DNA of 64,000 nt from Lineus longissimus (GCF_910592395.1 NC_088311.1:24212646-24276645), one strand, 5' to 3'. Positions 1 through 15,100 are shown, numbered from the stretch's first letter. Numbers and translations: made by a program. The notes: generated by a model not told the origin, from the sequence alone.

Positions 1-2744
1 TGTTTAACTGTGTTTTCATCATTGGTTTGCCTTCCATGCACGGCTTCCTTTCTCAACAGTTAGGAGACAACACGCTGCAAAAATCACCAACACGAAATCA
101 TCTATTTAAATATTCATTTATTAGGCTTAATTTAAAACTTTCCATGTACATATATTCACGGATCATTACTTACATTCATTATATCCACAGAATATACACA
201 GAGCTATCATATATGGTATTGTACTGTGCTTGTATCCAAAAGTGCTATCAGGTGAGTTTCAACATTACTGAAATTATTGGACTCCATTGAAAGTGAGTCA
301 GAGCCGTATTTAGCAATGGGGGAGGCCGGGGGCAAAGGTCCCTTCCAGACATCTCCTAAGACATATTTTTCACACAGATAAGGGTACTGTTTCGTCTGTC
401 ACATTTTAGAAGTTCAATTCAAGCTCTGCAGAGCATCTGGAGATTATCTCGGTGACATTCGAAGAACTAACAATTGTATTGATAATACTCCCCATGGTTC
501 TGAAGACATTCTCAAAAATAGTACCGTTTTCATGACCGTCGGAACAACTCTTTGGGATAAGAGCCTCTTCACCCATCCGCCCTAAATGATCTTGGACTCT
601 AGGAAACCTTTTTTTGTGCAATACAGTATATAGAGAACTACATCATGTTTCCTCTTCGACGACTTGGTTGGAGCCCCTTGCCATGACCAATCGGATCTCT
701 TGAGTATTGTTAATAATGGAAAATTAAGTTTTGGCCGTCGAATGAATGACGCCCAATCTTTCAGTAGAAAGATCTGGCAAGGGACTATTCGTAGCGTCAG
801 AGACAGATAAACATATACTAACTACCTGGCTGCTTATGGACCCCAAAGTCCTGACCTTCAATTCGAGTTTGCATGAATCTCTAGTAAAAAACTCGGTGAA
901 TACAATTCGGCACAAACAGTATTTCGTTCTCATATGCTTGGCGTGTGGCTTCGGGATGTAAGTACGCCCGATTCGGAGCCATCTGTTTTGACACCTTGCT
1001 CTGTATCATTAATGTTCCACGTCTCACTCTGGATGTTGTAAATCGCTGAGGATTGATTTGAAGACGTTCTTAGATCTAACTGCGGTTAGGACTGGTGTCT
1101 ATATTATTCTTCGGTTTCCTGGCGAATGCTTCGAAGGTCCAAACAATCATACACTATGCCAAAAGTAGGTGGTTGCCGTCACAAGATGACCCGTTTCAAT
1201 TACCCAAAGTGCAGTTTCCTTGACACAATTATAGTGCTACAACTATGATGTTTGGTTGTCGTTTGGTAAGTTGACTAAGAAAGAGCAGCACACTATAATT
1301 CACGATAATTCATTTTGATCCTTCCAACAGAAAAATTACACGTGGGTGATACTAATTTCAGAGCTGCTCAAACAGTTCTCCAACTGTGCACTTTGTTCAA
1401 ACATGTCAAATGAGTGGTTAGAATATCGTATATTACCTTACTGTGTGCATAATCTTTCTTGGCTGTGATATAGCAAAACTTAATCTAGGCAGGTTTAAAC
1501 TAACAGTATTTTCACAGGCCATCCATAACGTCTGCTAACCAGGAATATTCGATTGGACTAATCTTGAAGCCATCTTCTTCAACGTAATTGAATGCTGCTC
1601 GGACTGTCAAGAGTTTAGAGAAGTATCGGCAAGGATACACAGATAACTCATTAACGACATTATCAAAGATCCATCTTAAGATGAAACTGTCTGCACGGAC
1701 AAAGCAGGACGCTACAGACCGGAGATAGCTAGAGACGACCATTGAATAATATTCCCATCATAATCCACTACCATTGGTTAGACGTGGATGACGTCGTTCT
1801 GAGTAACTCAGTTTTGGCACTCGGCAACAATCTCGAGATCAACAACGCAGCTTTATCATCAGAATTGCCAAGCTCAATTACTCGATGACAATAAGCGTGT
1901 GCAATACGCAAGTGTATGTATACCTTGCATGGTCTGTTTACCCATCCAGACAAGGATATTCTCTCCCAAATTACATAGACTTATTGACACTGGTACGAAG
2001 AAGAAGAAACTACTATTCCGCATCTACACGTGATATGAGTATAAGCCTCAGTTATTCGTTGTTTCAATGTAACCAGGAGATAGGATCAAAGCAAAATAGA
2101 CAAACTTGTCGGTTGCATATCTACGGTGTCTACTATTCTGCTATGCTACTATAGGCCTACTATGTACAAACGATAGATTTCTAACATCAACATTCAGAGG
2201 ATCTATATTCGTTGCATGTGACCAAATACTCTCTTAGAAAAAAAAGATTTTTGAGCTTTTGAAAAATCTGGATTGTGTCGCAAATTCCCACGTGTCGATT
2301 ATCCCACTAGGCAAATGGTTTACCCATTCAAGATTGCCTTCGTACAGTACTTGTACAACCTGACTTTTATCGAAGAGTTCTACAAAGAATGTGTGACTGC
2401 GTGTCTATTTGAATTGTGAGAGTTTATATTGAGTTGATAAAGTGAATTTTACAATGACCATAGCAAAATCTTATTTTTGTTTGTTTGTTCTATTGGCAGA
2501 GTGACAGATTTATGATACACTTATTGATCATATCCTTAACACTTCGGCGTGAAATTGTTTACATCGGTGAAGAAAACAGAGATAAGTCCAAGCGAAAAAT
2601 AACGGTGATGGTACGATGCAATCTTTTGAAAGTACTTAAATATTACAGGAAACTACCATGTCAAATTCTCTACGATAAGGCAGGTTGGACACTTATAATG
2701 AATGAGTGATATTTTCATTGATTACCAACGGTCATTTTAGCAAA
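1..2744. other. Region downstream of transporter stop, no gene recognised
   Basis: Only short chance reading frames (under about 90 codons) are seen on both strands, none with family resemblance. Part of the left neighbour at 2744-2200 is presumably the transporter 3'UTR. A repeat fragment at 2227-2271 is listed separately. A G-rich patch at 317-333 is the only other compositional feature. Confidence 0.6.
2227..2271 (+). repeat. Fragment of a dispersed ACTCT...TTGAGCTTTTGAAAA element
   Basis: It carries ACTCTCTTAGAAAA, then TTGAGCTTTTGAAAAATCT. The same order of words appears at 38947-38992 (ACTCTAAAAAATAG, then TTGAGCTTTTGAAAAGTCT). Two matching blocks 36 kb apart show a dispersed repeat. 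This copy keeps only one end. Confidence 0.6.
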
Positions 2745-3154
2745 CTATTCGGGTGAGGAGAGTATTGGGTCATTTTCGTTCTTAACTAAACCCTGTTTCG
2801 ATAATGTTTTTTTCACATTTCTGAACTCTGACTCGTACGCTCTTATTGTGTCTCCAGCGCTGTCATAACCGGGTGCGAAGTCACTGCCACTTACAGAGTT
2901 TGGTATAAAAGCCTTCTCAAAGTTATCAGTTTTGGGGAATTGATTGGCATAGTGGTCAGGTTGTGGGTATTCTCGCTGCTGGAAGTTGTTTTGTTCAACG
3001 CTTCCATCAAGTTCATCGTATTCCGACACTGCTTTTCCGCTCCGGAAACGCCGAACTATTGGAATCGCACAGAATAAAACGGCATCTATTGCGTACACGC
3101 CACCGCTGACGTAGAACACATCATCGTAGTTATGTCGGAGATCGTACACCATAC
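2745..3154 (-). CDS. Transporter exon 6: TM11/12 and C-terminal tail with stop
   Basis: 410 nt, completing codon 383 (Gly) and ending in a TAA stop. It begins GMVYDLRHNYDDVFYVSGG, the classical MCT turn before the last helix (family form: G.L.D..G.Y...F...G). TM12 follows, then RRFRSGK. The tail of about 100 residues is rich in D, E, N, Q and P and has no recognised domain. I see no clear AATAAA on the minus strand in the next few hundred bases, so the 3'UTR end is not assigned. Confidence 0.88.
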
Positions 3155-6100
3155 CTGAAAAAAAAGGTTAATATTAATTGATTGATTAAATTTCCTGGTC
3201 AACTATTCTCAAGACAACGGCGCACGTTCTTGCTGGAAAAGACGTACATTTCTATGAATGTCTTCACTCGCGAGACCTACACTGAGACGTGTTAGTTCTG
3301 CACCTTTCAGAACCCAATGGATTTGTCTGACACTGCCGAAGTGTCGCTTGTATCCCTAACCAGGCGTTCTGTGTAAAACAACAGTCAGTCTTGATATCGT
3401 AATTGTGGTTTTACATGTCGAAGCAGCGTCTCTCGGATAGTTGGGAATATCTTAACACGTTGCCCTGTCTTGTTACTGTTTCATTTATATATCAGCTTAC
3501 ACTTTCCAAACTCCTACGCAGTGATTAGGCGATGGCAATGCCTCATCGTCGTCAGTGCCTACCGTTACCAGCGATTTTACACCATTAAAAACATACTCTC
3601 GAAAATATGATTATTAAATGAACTCTAGACGGTAACTTTCTTCACTAAATTATCTATCTTTCAAGCAAAATCTATTAACTTTGTTATCAATCAAACATTG
3701 CGTTCTCAAAGTCCCGGACAGCTCCTTTAGGTCGGGATAAAATCCGACCGGGAATGCCAACCACGACCGGACGCGCGAGGTATCTCGTCGATTCATCTAG
3801 TGTGAATTCGTCTGGAAACTTCCAATGGTAATGGTTCTTCGACTCCATCGAAGATAAGGCATGGGTTTTGTTGAGGTTGCTATCTGGCCGACGCGAAAGC
3901 CAACAGAATATACTACATTGTCTGGTAGTGGTTGGATAACATGACGCTGGATCGTTATTGGAAGTTATCTTGGAATCGTTAGTCCTGAAGGAACTGACGC
4001 ATTGCAACCTAATCAGAAAGTGTTTAAAGTGACGGAGAGAGTGACTGCGTAATATGATGCATTTCATTTAAGAATGTCTTTCAGCAGTACTGTGAACTTG
4101 CATGGAGAATCCGGGGGGTTATTGTTTTAAAACTGCCATAATCATAACTCAGCACCAATTTGTTCTCAGCATTAGACTTGTCATATGCCCCTAATGCTAC
4201 AAAACATTTTCTGCGGCTGATGAACATTATTTTTAGATCTCATTGTCTTTGCCATCAAAATCACAAAGAGTTGATTTACATTTGAAAGCATACACCTCAT
4301 CATAAACGATGGTAAGTACGACAGAATCATGTCGACATACACGGCTATTTGATTGATGCGGGTGTGGCATACGAAAGCGGGGAGATTCTCTAATAGTTTT
4401 AAGCTAATACCATGATTGAAAAGATTAAAACGATCAAAGCTGATAGCCGTGGAGGTGTAATTGTCAGGAAGGTGATTTAATTATTCTTAAATCTAATTTC
4501 CGAATAAATACCGTGGTACATAATGTCTGAGTGTTCCATTTTGACAAGTGGCCGTTCCAACCTTGTTCCTAGTGAACGTCAAACGCAGATATTTACGCTG
4601 AATCGGCCTTGGAACAAAATGTGATTTCTTGACACGATTGTCGTATGGAAACAATCTATTGTCGGACAACGTTGGATTTTTTCAGTTGGAGACATTAAGG
4701 GCCGAATTTACGAAGGGTGTTTAAGAGTTAGACGCGTGTAAATTCTACATAATCAGTTTCAGGGCCTAATGCGGTTTTCATGAAGAAACCCTGCAAGGCC
4801 CTGACTCTGTCTATTCAGACATTAAACGCTGTTTTAAGCTAAACACCCTTTGTAAATTCGGCCCTAACTCTCTAACCCGGAGCAAAAACGCTAAGGTGGA
4901 AAATAAGCCTTTAGAGCTTTGCTGGCTGGTTTAAACCCATGGACGACGTCAAATAGACTAGAGCTTGAATATCAGAAAGAGCTCTCCATAAAATTGTCTA
5001 AAGACTTGACAGAATATCGAAAACCAAAACTATTTAATGAATTCAGCCTGGGTTTGTCAGATTGTTCTGCACTGCTGTGTAGAAAATGCACAGGAGATTC
5101 TAACCAACTATTGGTGATGGTAACTCGAATCCGCACGATGTCTCTGTCGAATTAACCTAATCGAATGCGGCAATCACGTTGATAATGTCGTGACAGGTTC
5201 CTAATGAGGTCACTGCTTGATTAGAGAATGTGTTATGCAAAACGAAGTTAATTACTCAATCATAAATGCAACCACGTCACTAACGATGAGATTTAGATCA
5301 CACTAAAAACCACTGATTATAATTCAGAGCGTGGTTATTTGTTTAAGATTTGATTTGAAAGGAGGACTGAGAAGAAATTTTGAGCAGGTAAATTCAGACA
5401 TCTACCGGATACTCTAGAAGATTTCAGACTATCTGACATGCTTGAACTACAGTATTTGAATCAATGACTGCCCGACGACACATTCCAGGGCCATTTGAAT
5501 TCCCTTCTCCGCACATCTCACGAAGGTCTCACTGAACCGAGGCATTTGCTTACAAGGCCATCACTCAACTAATTGAGCGATCAAATAAGGGGAAATTCCT
5601 TCACAGCCCATCTTAGCTCTGGACCTACCTGAGAATAAAGGTCCGGTGAGTATTCCCATTCCTGACCAGACATTCGTTGCGGCCCAGGCTATATGTATCG
5701 GCAGACCGGTTACTTCTCCAGATGCTGCGTACGTGTACACTATGTTTAAGCCAAGGAAAACACCCATTGCTGAAACAGAAAAAAGACTTTGTGACATTTC
5801 TCCCACTTCGCAGCAGATCATCCCATAGCTATTTCATCGGTTGTATTTGATACAACCATTTATCAATTCTCTTGTTTTAATTACCAATTGAAAGTTGAAG
5901 TCGACTTGTTTCATTTTGTGTTATATCCAGCCAATGCAAACAAATCTGGTGTTGTCTCCAATGCTGAGGTTAAGAGACCCAATCAGGACGTGTTTGATGA
6001 TCACGTGTATGTTCTAAACCTATCAGAAACTGATTAAACCTAGCAGACGGTAGACATGTCTGCGTCACGTGATCAGAACCATTCCAAATTTTACATCGAC

Positions 6101-9100
6101 CGGAACCACCTGCTCAAATCAGACACCAATCAGTGCAAAGTTGAATCTGAAATGGGGACTCGTTCATGACATGTGGCTCACTTATACAATCTGACGTTTT
6201 AATCAGAAGACAATTTAGAATTCAAATCACGTTCTTCGTTCCGTCGCATTTCCTTCCCCACTGGAATACCGCAGGGGTTCCACCTGATTGTAGGGTCGGC
6301 GCATATTCGGCGAACAGCCCAGATTTTCACATCGTCATGCCCTTTTGTATCTTTAATTACACTCGGAGGTTGTTGACGCGTTCTTTCAATTGCACTTTGC
6401 AATTCTTCCCAAGAAGTACCAAAGCTGCAGAGTATTTGACCTACCAAATAATTTTGCCTTACCGTACCCACTACCGCCAAAAAGAGACACACTGCAACCA
6501 ATGGAACATTGTAACCACGGTTTTTGTCTTAAAGTTCTCATGACTCGTGAAGCAGCGAATTGCACTAATTATGATGAAGTGTTAAAATCATAAGCCAAAT
6601 TGACTGTAGTCTGATTCTTTCAGGTCTCAGAATGGTATTTTCTAATGATGTACAACATCGCATACATTGAATACATAAATGTCATGAAAACACTTACCCC
6701 CAGCTATAACGAGAATTAAAGCGTAATTAACATCAACACTTGGCCATATAAGACAGATGACAGCTAAGGAACAGGAGGCTATCACATTGGCATAGATTAG
6801 TTTTCCTTTTAATCGGTCGCCCAATAATGACGCGCCAATGTAGCTTATACACTCAAATAAACTCAGTAAAGTTAGTGCCCATGATCCGTCGGTCGTCAGT
6901 ATTCCTTTGAGTTTCATATAGTAGGCCTGAAATGAAAATAAATATTTAAGAAGAATCAAGATCTATGATGAATTATGTACAAGTACTTAATCATAATCTA
7001 TAGAAAACTATTTACATTTACTTTAAGAATCAAAATCTACATGTATAGCAAACTTTTTACTTGTTCTTTTTAGGAAGAATCAAGATAATAACAAACTATG
7101 CGCATGAGCCATTCAAGAATCAAAATCTATAGCAAACAAGAACCTTTTTATTCTTCTTGGAATGAGTGGTCAGGTCATCTTTATCGTTGTTTGCGATCGT
7201 GTTTTAGATCAACAACTGGCCTCTCCTCAAGAATGATGGCGACTTTTTGTTTTTGACTATCGCATGTTAAATCAACAACTGGTCTTTCACCAACAATGAT
7301 TGCGATTTTTCGGTGTGAGAATGTCGGATATTGGTGGCGCCTACAAAAATCCGGTAACACTCCATCCATCTTTGAGTTAAACATTGTTTTTTCTTTAAAC
7401 ATCCTCAGCTATCACCGTAACTTAAATGATCGCCTACTGATAGAGGAGCGACGCCTTTATCCAAACTGCCACCTATATCAATAACTGTAGCTTACATCAA
7501 TAACTACGCCTCTGTCAATGATCAGCCATTTATATCGGGTCAGTGATAAAGGATAAAAAGATCAGAACGGATGGGTCTATCGCGATTTGCCCGGAGATAC
7601 CAACGATTTTCCGCGGCTCTATTTGATTAAAAGGAATATGATATTTCATCACCGTGGATTTTTCTGTCCCAAGAGAATTTATTGACCAAAACCCCGCTCA
7701 CTGATTCATCACTGGGGAAAGAAATAAACCAAATCGGTAGCCGATATTTCGCTGGTTAGAATTAGTCAATTATCCAGTTTAATCAGGCTTGGTCTAAAAT
7801 GATCATTCACGTTGCCCGATACATCGCTCGATTCAATATTGTGGTATCTGTGTTGAGACTGATACGGCTCTGATTGACTCATAAGAGGCGCTTCTTTAAC
7901 AATATGCAATGAGGAATAGGCTAGACACAATACGGGCTGGGCTATTCATTTCACCTATGGGATGCCCGGGGGAGTGCTCAGCTCTGCCTCGAAAGGAGAC
8001 AATTTGAGTGGTGCACAATGGGACAAGATGACTTGATGATAGATAGGGTGGCTAATGTTACCATTGATTACCTATCGCAGTATATCATTATGATAAACAT
8101 AGAAATCCTGTTTGGTGAAATTGACTGAAAAAAGTGCAGTCCTTCTGATGAAAATTGATATCTAGAAGTCGATTCAAGCATTGGTGAATACAATTGTGAG
8201 TTATGGTTTGGTCACAATTAAGACATCATACAGTGAATTAGTTAAAGATTCTTATAATATCAGATGGTACAACGCATAACAGCGCTATGGACCTCAAATT
8301 ATCTATTATAAGTCAGATGATTACAAGATACATGGTTTTAGCTTTTCGCCAGGCAATAAGATCATGATTAGTGGAAGTATCAGTTTCTTACCAGATTTAA
8401 AAATGGCATATAAAATCCTATATAGCCTAAGGTATTTCCAAAGAGCCAAAGCAATATTTCGGGCCTGGCTCTGAGTTCCTTTGCACCTCCACATGATATC
8501 GTAATCTTTCCCGCGGCCTTTTCCGAAGCTTCCAATTCCTCTCTCGTCTTTTTTGAGACAAAAGAAAAGCAGCAGCTCATGCCAGTAATAAAGATGAGAA
8601 TACTTGTTGCTCTGAATCCAACTCTCCAGCCATAAGTGCTGACCAGCCACGCATTGATCGGGTTAAAGACGAGGCTACCTACAAGTAGAAAGTACATTTT
8701 CGTGATGATTAGCAGTATCTAAGGTCTTTTGAAGGGCAGAGAGAGGAGGGATAAGACACGTGCTTTCCGGGTTATGTGTCAACACCACACGGTGCAGAAG
8801 GATGCTTTCTAGATATACATAGCTGCATATATAGGTATTCATTGGAACCTCATTCACAGGGAAAGCTATCATGAAACTCCGCTGTTCATATTTGTTGTGA
8901 TGCAGGTGTATTCAGTACGAATTGGGAACGTACTTCTAAAGAATGCCCGCGTTCTGGGAACTACATTCATCCTGCTCACTCTCAAATTACAATGAACAGC
9001 TTTTTTGAATCAATGTATCGATGCATCAATCTGCAGAATCCGTGGTTTTCCGAACGATATTGTTTTATTCCTGCCATGGATTTTTTTTTATTCATAGGAA

Positions 9101-12100
9101 GTGCATTAAACCATCGTATTCTTTGATCCTTCCTAACAATAACCACAGCAACCGTTGCATGCTATTTATTCATTATGCGGTGTTTTTGTCCAATTGAATC
9201 GCAATCAGTTGGAAGAATGACATCAAAGTTATGCCATGATATTTCTTTGTTTTTCAATCATGGTAGAGAGAGAACGGTAAAAACAAAGCAAAGGTTTTAT
9301 TGTCTGCCGTCTGTATGTGCTGGTTTTGTAGTGCTACTGCCTTGAGATACTGTCGGTTTACAACCGCAAGTTTTAAGTTTGAAAAGTTCGTTTTCATGTC
9401 GTTTCCCGGTACTGAAAAGTTACCCATCAAATATTCAGATGTGGTCGTAATAGCATGTTAGTTTCAGAATGCTGTTTGTGATTCGCAGTTTTCAAATCTG
9501 TTTGATGATGGTGCACAATCAAGATGATGAGGGACGTTTGTGTAGTTTCTGGTTTCACCGCAAGCCGTAATCGCGGACGATGGCGGTCAACCTCTCACGA
9601 AAAGCGAGGCAGGGTGCCTACTCAGACACGCTTTCCCCCTTTCGGGAGTCAATCTCGTGTTATATCAATCTTTCATACTTCCTCGTGCGGCAGATTGGCT
9701 GAGAAGGAAAACAAAACGGCCACCTCACGCGATGGTATTGTTATGGGCGGTACAGGAAGCGGGGCTGTTGGCGACACCTGCAAGCGAACGACCTTTTCGT
9801 TATGACGTACGCAATTAACAAACACTGATGGCTTTCGTTAGTTTTCCATTTGCAACTGCCAAGTTGTTCAAGTCATAAAATGATGTAGGGATGTTAATAA
9901 GCGAATTCCTTTAGTAAGGCGGGGGCGAATGCAGGCGGGGCTGACTGTTCCCATTATAGACTGGAGTCGGTTGGTGTACTCATATGACATTTCTTAGTAT
10001 GATGAAAAGGTTAACGCAATTTCCTCTCTAATTGGTCGTTTTTGACAAGAGATGCGTGTCTTATTACGAACAATCCCTTCAGGTACAGCGGACCATGTAT
10101 TGACATGGTTAAACTATCAGTAATGTATAAAATTCCTGATTCGTTTGTCTTTGTTGGAAGCAGATGGGTTTATATCCAAAGGTATTCTGTCCGTCAGTGA
10201 CGGCTCTTTTATAATGAGTTGGAATTTAAAGAGATAAAAATCTATTTTTGATATGAGCCTGGGTGTATTGGTATATTTTTATGCAACGGCGACAAAGACA
10301 ACACTAGCATATTTCATAGCCATCATTTCCGCGATTATCAATCTGCAAACGTCATTTATTCGTTCCATTCCCATCATTTAAATTCAATTAAGTAGCTAGA
10401 ACTAATAGAAGAAAATTCCTTTGTTTTCGAATGACGCCATGAAACATTGCTGGAAACTTGATAACAATAATCTCATTTTGATCAAGCATCCCAATGGTGC
10501 ACATTACAATCAAATCGCTTCATTATTTCTCAATTGTTCCTATATCAGCTAGGTATAACGTGGTCCCGAGAGATTTCACATAATAATACGTTGAGCATAT
10601 CGTTTACAATGTGTCCGCGTGCGGTTTGCTGTGATTTACGGAACTATCATTTGCTTCCAACTTATGAAGGATCGCCAAACTGCGTATGATTGAGATCATT
10701 TGACGCTCGAATATTGATTAGGGCCATGTAATCATCGGTCCATAGTTTCAAGCCGGTAGGCGCCATCCGCCTTTTGGTGTTTCAGGGCAGGTTTATTCTT
10801 CATGACCCAATTACTCCGCCTTCATTTGAGAAAATGAATATGGCCGTCGTGAAAATGACTATAAGTGCTTACGATTAGAAGGTAATACCATCATTTAGCA
10901 CAATAAGCCTTGCAATGACACCTGCCTTATAGAGCTACATTGATAGAGAAACATTTGGGCGACCAATCGACACAGAAGGAGCAACATCAGGAATATCATT
11001 TGGGAATGCGAACCAGAATATTTTCACCTGCCTGACAAAAGAAGCCATTTCGGAGGTATTGTTCATTTAGGGATGAAGTGCACATCCCACATCTCTCATT
11101 ATATATGAATTTAGTGGTAGGAGTGGACTTTACAAAATGTATATGAATCACCGTAGACAATGGCCTGTCCATTTTTTTTTCAAAATGACATGAATACGTG
11201 CTATAATACGTAGTATCTAGATATATACAGATTTTACATTGGAACTTGACAGTGATTCATTTCTTCCGATCGACCATATATCAGCAATCTCAAACATTAA
11301 AGAAGTTATTTTGCTCTCTCAGCTGTGTGTCTGGTGCCTAACATTCCAATAGTACGTTATACACAAGTGACGGACATGATTGCAATACTGTGACTGAGGA
11401 TGAATGTCATGAGATAATCTTCAGTGCCTGTCATAATGCACTTGAAAACACACAGGCCGCGCAATGCACAAGCCGGTTGAACTGCAATGTGCAGGCACGC
11501 TGTTGAATCTTTGCACCACGCCATCGGAGAATGGAAGAATTCCAGCTAATATCTTCTGCACTTGTCTATAGTTTGTGAAGGAAATAACTCAATATTTGAT
11601 ATGAACGGGTAAACATCAGTTTCATCATGACTTCGTTGTCATGTTGCTGGCAATTAGGAACGTGGAGTGCCTTAAAGGAGGTGATGAGCACTGCCAGTCC
11701 GTCCAAATGAAATCTCGAGGAGGAAACAGGATCGCGTCCTGCGGTGAAATTAAACTTTAACGACAGATGTGTGTGCATGGTGGTGATTTCTCCAGGCAGA
11801 CGATATGGTCAAGATCGAGGACGCCTCCTTCAGCACAATCAGTACCTCTATTACCATTGTTGACCTGCCTCGATTTCTCCATCCCGAGACCACACAACCG
11901 TTACCCATCAATAGGGATGGTTTGTTCTGGGTATATTACGTGTCTCTCTCGACAGTAAAGTCCTGGCCAAACAAACTTCACCCACACTAATCTTCTAGAT
12001 CGAGTAACCAGTATGCAATATACAATGTACAAAGTACATATGGGTAGAGAGTAGGACCCAAGATCCAATGGACTCTGCATTAAGAAAATGTGTTAACAGT

Positions 12101-15100
12101 TTGATTGACTTCTCAATAATCTATCATTTATGAGGCGTTCCCGACCCCGCGCAAGTCTTGAACACTTTGACAATGACGCTAGGATTACTGTAGAAAAATG
12201 ATAAAGTGTCAAGACGCCACGATACGGATCACATATTTATGCATCTTAAGATATTTGTTCCTCTTAATAGTTTAGGATGAAAAGTAGCATAAGATGAAGA
12301 CGAGTTTAATAAATGACCGCATAAATCACCAAAGGGTTGGAGAAGCATTGAATACTGTCGATGTGGTTTCGTTCGCGAAGATAACGATTCTGCCCAGTGA
12401 TGAATGGAGTCTTATAAGGAGAATAGTACAATAGAGAAGGCATTGGAATCCATTCAGCGGATGAGCGTGTCATCTTCTAAATAAATAAGAATTTCAATTT
12501 GCGGGAACCGATCTATTTTCATGAGGAATGCAGATACCATGATGCATCACAATACAGTCTCGATCGAGCCGTTTCACATTCTTTAATGTATTCTGAGTAA
12601 AATTTATCGTGTTGTTTTTTTAAGTGGTGACCCGGTCTCTGTCGTTGTTGGTGTCCGTGGTCGTGACATCAACCGACCGGTGGCTCCAGCATATAAGCTG
12701 ATGTATATCTTTGTCGTAGTCAAAATCAATTAAAAATATGCGATAATAGTCGATGATTCGATTATTATTGCTGATAATTGCCAAGAAGATCTCTCGTCTG
12801 AGGGTAAAACTAGTTATCGTCGGGTTTGACATTGATCACCATAAAAACCCACCCAATTTCTGCAAACACATGATGTTTTAAACATTTCTAAACAGACCCC
12901 GAAAATCGTATCTTTCAATTTTGCTATCGGCAATCGTTTCAGACGACAATTCAATCTTCTTCGTAATATTTCATGTCGAATGCCTTCCTGATAATGACTT
13001 TCCAATGGATAGATTCCACCGATGCGTACGGAATGGTCTCTCCTATTGATTCGCAGGCCTGGCCTCCCTATTTCCGTTCGTTTAGCGACTGCCATGGATC
13101 ACCCGATCCCACATAGACGGATTGATCAAGAGGCACAGATAAAGGAAACAGGTTCCAAGAATTGCTTGCCAAATCTTATGAATTGCTAATAATCACATGA
13201 ATATATGGAGAGTTCTCGTATGATTAATCTCCAACATGTTCGTGGAAAGTGTTCATATCTTTTTCTTCGCCAACCGTCGAAGATATATTCCGGCTATTCT
13301 CCCGTCAAAATGGCGGATTTGATATCAATGGCAACCTATCATGACTGACATTGACAACCGCATGTCCTGTAAACTTTGGAGGATTGGTGATTGAATTGCC
13401 ATTACGGGGGAATGTACTTGAACTTGGCTTCGTCTACTAGTATGTCGTTGCTGTCAACATGGTCAATGCCGTTTTACACCAGTCGCGGAAAATTGAGACG
13501 TTTCGGAAGGGATAAGCCAAGGATACCGCCATATTTCACCAGGCTGCATCCGGTGCGGGCAGGTTTAAGAGCACGCCAAGAATGTAATGACTGTGTCAAG
13601 AATGCACCATAAGCCTCGAGAGAGAGTTAGCTAAATGCCGAATGCTGCAGATGATTTATGGTTAGAATGCAAGGAATTCGTTGAAAGAATTGAAATCCAT
13701 TACGATTTTTAAAGATAGCTTTTACAATCTTGTGTGCAGGAAGTTTGCAAAGTTGGCGATGCAGTTAGGAAACAAGGATCAATTTGACTTATCGGGGCAA
13801 GCGGAATTTCTTGAGAAGCTAGACATTTTGGTGTAGAGCAACAGTTGGTGCCCCAGGACAGTGCACAGAGGGATGAGGAAATGAATTGTGTGCTACTTGA
13901 TGATGGATGAAGCAAGCTACTAAAATAAGACTACCAGCTTGAAATTTTCCATTAGTACATGCATCCACTTTGAAACCGACTTGATGACTCCTGATGTACA
14001 GGAAAAAAGCAAGCTCCATGCGTGTTAGGATTGACCAGTGCAGCGAAGGAGAACGATGCGCGGTTACAGACCGAGCTCTCCCTTATGCATGGAATGCAAA
14101 CAATCCTATTACTTCCATCAGATGGCCGCTATCCATCATTGTCTCTTAATAAAGAAGGCAGTGAAAGATGTACAACTTAGCATTGGTCCAGAGCAGACCG
14201 CGGAGAAGATACGGCGATGCTGGATGATTGGTTGTTAAACAATGGGGAAGAGCACCAACACTCAGCAGGTTGCGGGTGTTGATCGTTTACGATGAGATAA
14301 CGTGATTTTATTGGATGGCTAACAATGCCACAAATGCAACTGCAGATAAAACGGCCACAATTTAGCACCAGGAAATTCTACTCACTACAAGCATGGCCCT
14401 TCTTAATATAAGTTAACAAACTGTTTGGCTGACATCCGTCGTCGGCAGTACATATTTTTGTGACGGAGTGTGAACTACCGCTCTAAGTCTGAAACTCCCA
14501 AGGGGCGAGCACCCTACTAACTGGTCTCATCAGAAGATTCAAATGGGCGTTTATACCGTGTGCATCAGTGGATTATTCGAGTTCTTCATATAATTTATTA
14601 TACTCGAAGGTACAGTCTGTACCTTTAAATTTCAAAGACGTCTTGTAAATGTTCTTTTTGATCAAAACGTTGTTTCCCTCCCAAAAAGTGTAGAATGTCG
14701 AAGACCTTTAATCAGAGTCGAACTGAACCTCATTTTGTACAAATTACGAACATCAGTGCAATATCACTAATGTGTTGCTTTTGACATGATTTTGTGCTTC
14801 AGCCTCAGCCCTGTAGTTATTGCTTGAACCTTTCACCATCTATATCAATTGCCCATCTTCTACAACTCGACCGTCAGTGTTTATGATCTTTATGTTTCCT
14901 ATGAGAGCTGTTTATCAGTGAGTCCATTTGGCGACAAGTCGACCATAGACCATAATCACATCTTCAAGGGAATTTGAGGAGATGGGAAGAGAACCGCAGA
15001 GTAGTAAGGCGGAGAAGAAGAAAAAACGAATTTTTAGACTGATAATAATTTTCTTTAGTCATACATATAATCCTAACGTGTATGTTTTAGGGTAACATTC

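Larger units (their letters stand above)
6927..8391 (-). other. Transporter intron 3
   Basis: 1465 bp. Its first part holds repeated AGAATCAAAATCTATAGCAA-type words (about 6949-7137) and a 63-bp tandem duplication (7195-7320). The remainder shows no coding or structured element. Confidence 0.75.

Noticed and set aside
3687-4067. 126-codon open frame on the minus strand in transporter intron 5
   Set aside because: No family resemblance and no matching splice phases with the transporter. Open frames of similar size occur by chance in several places here.
6199-6501. 100-codon minus-strand frame with a hydrophobic start
   Set aside because: It looked like a possible extra transporter exon, but exons 4 and 5 join perfectly without it and it has no MCT motif.
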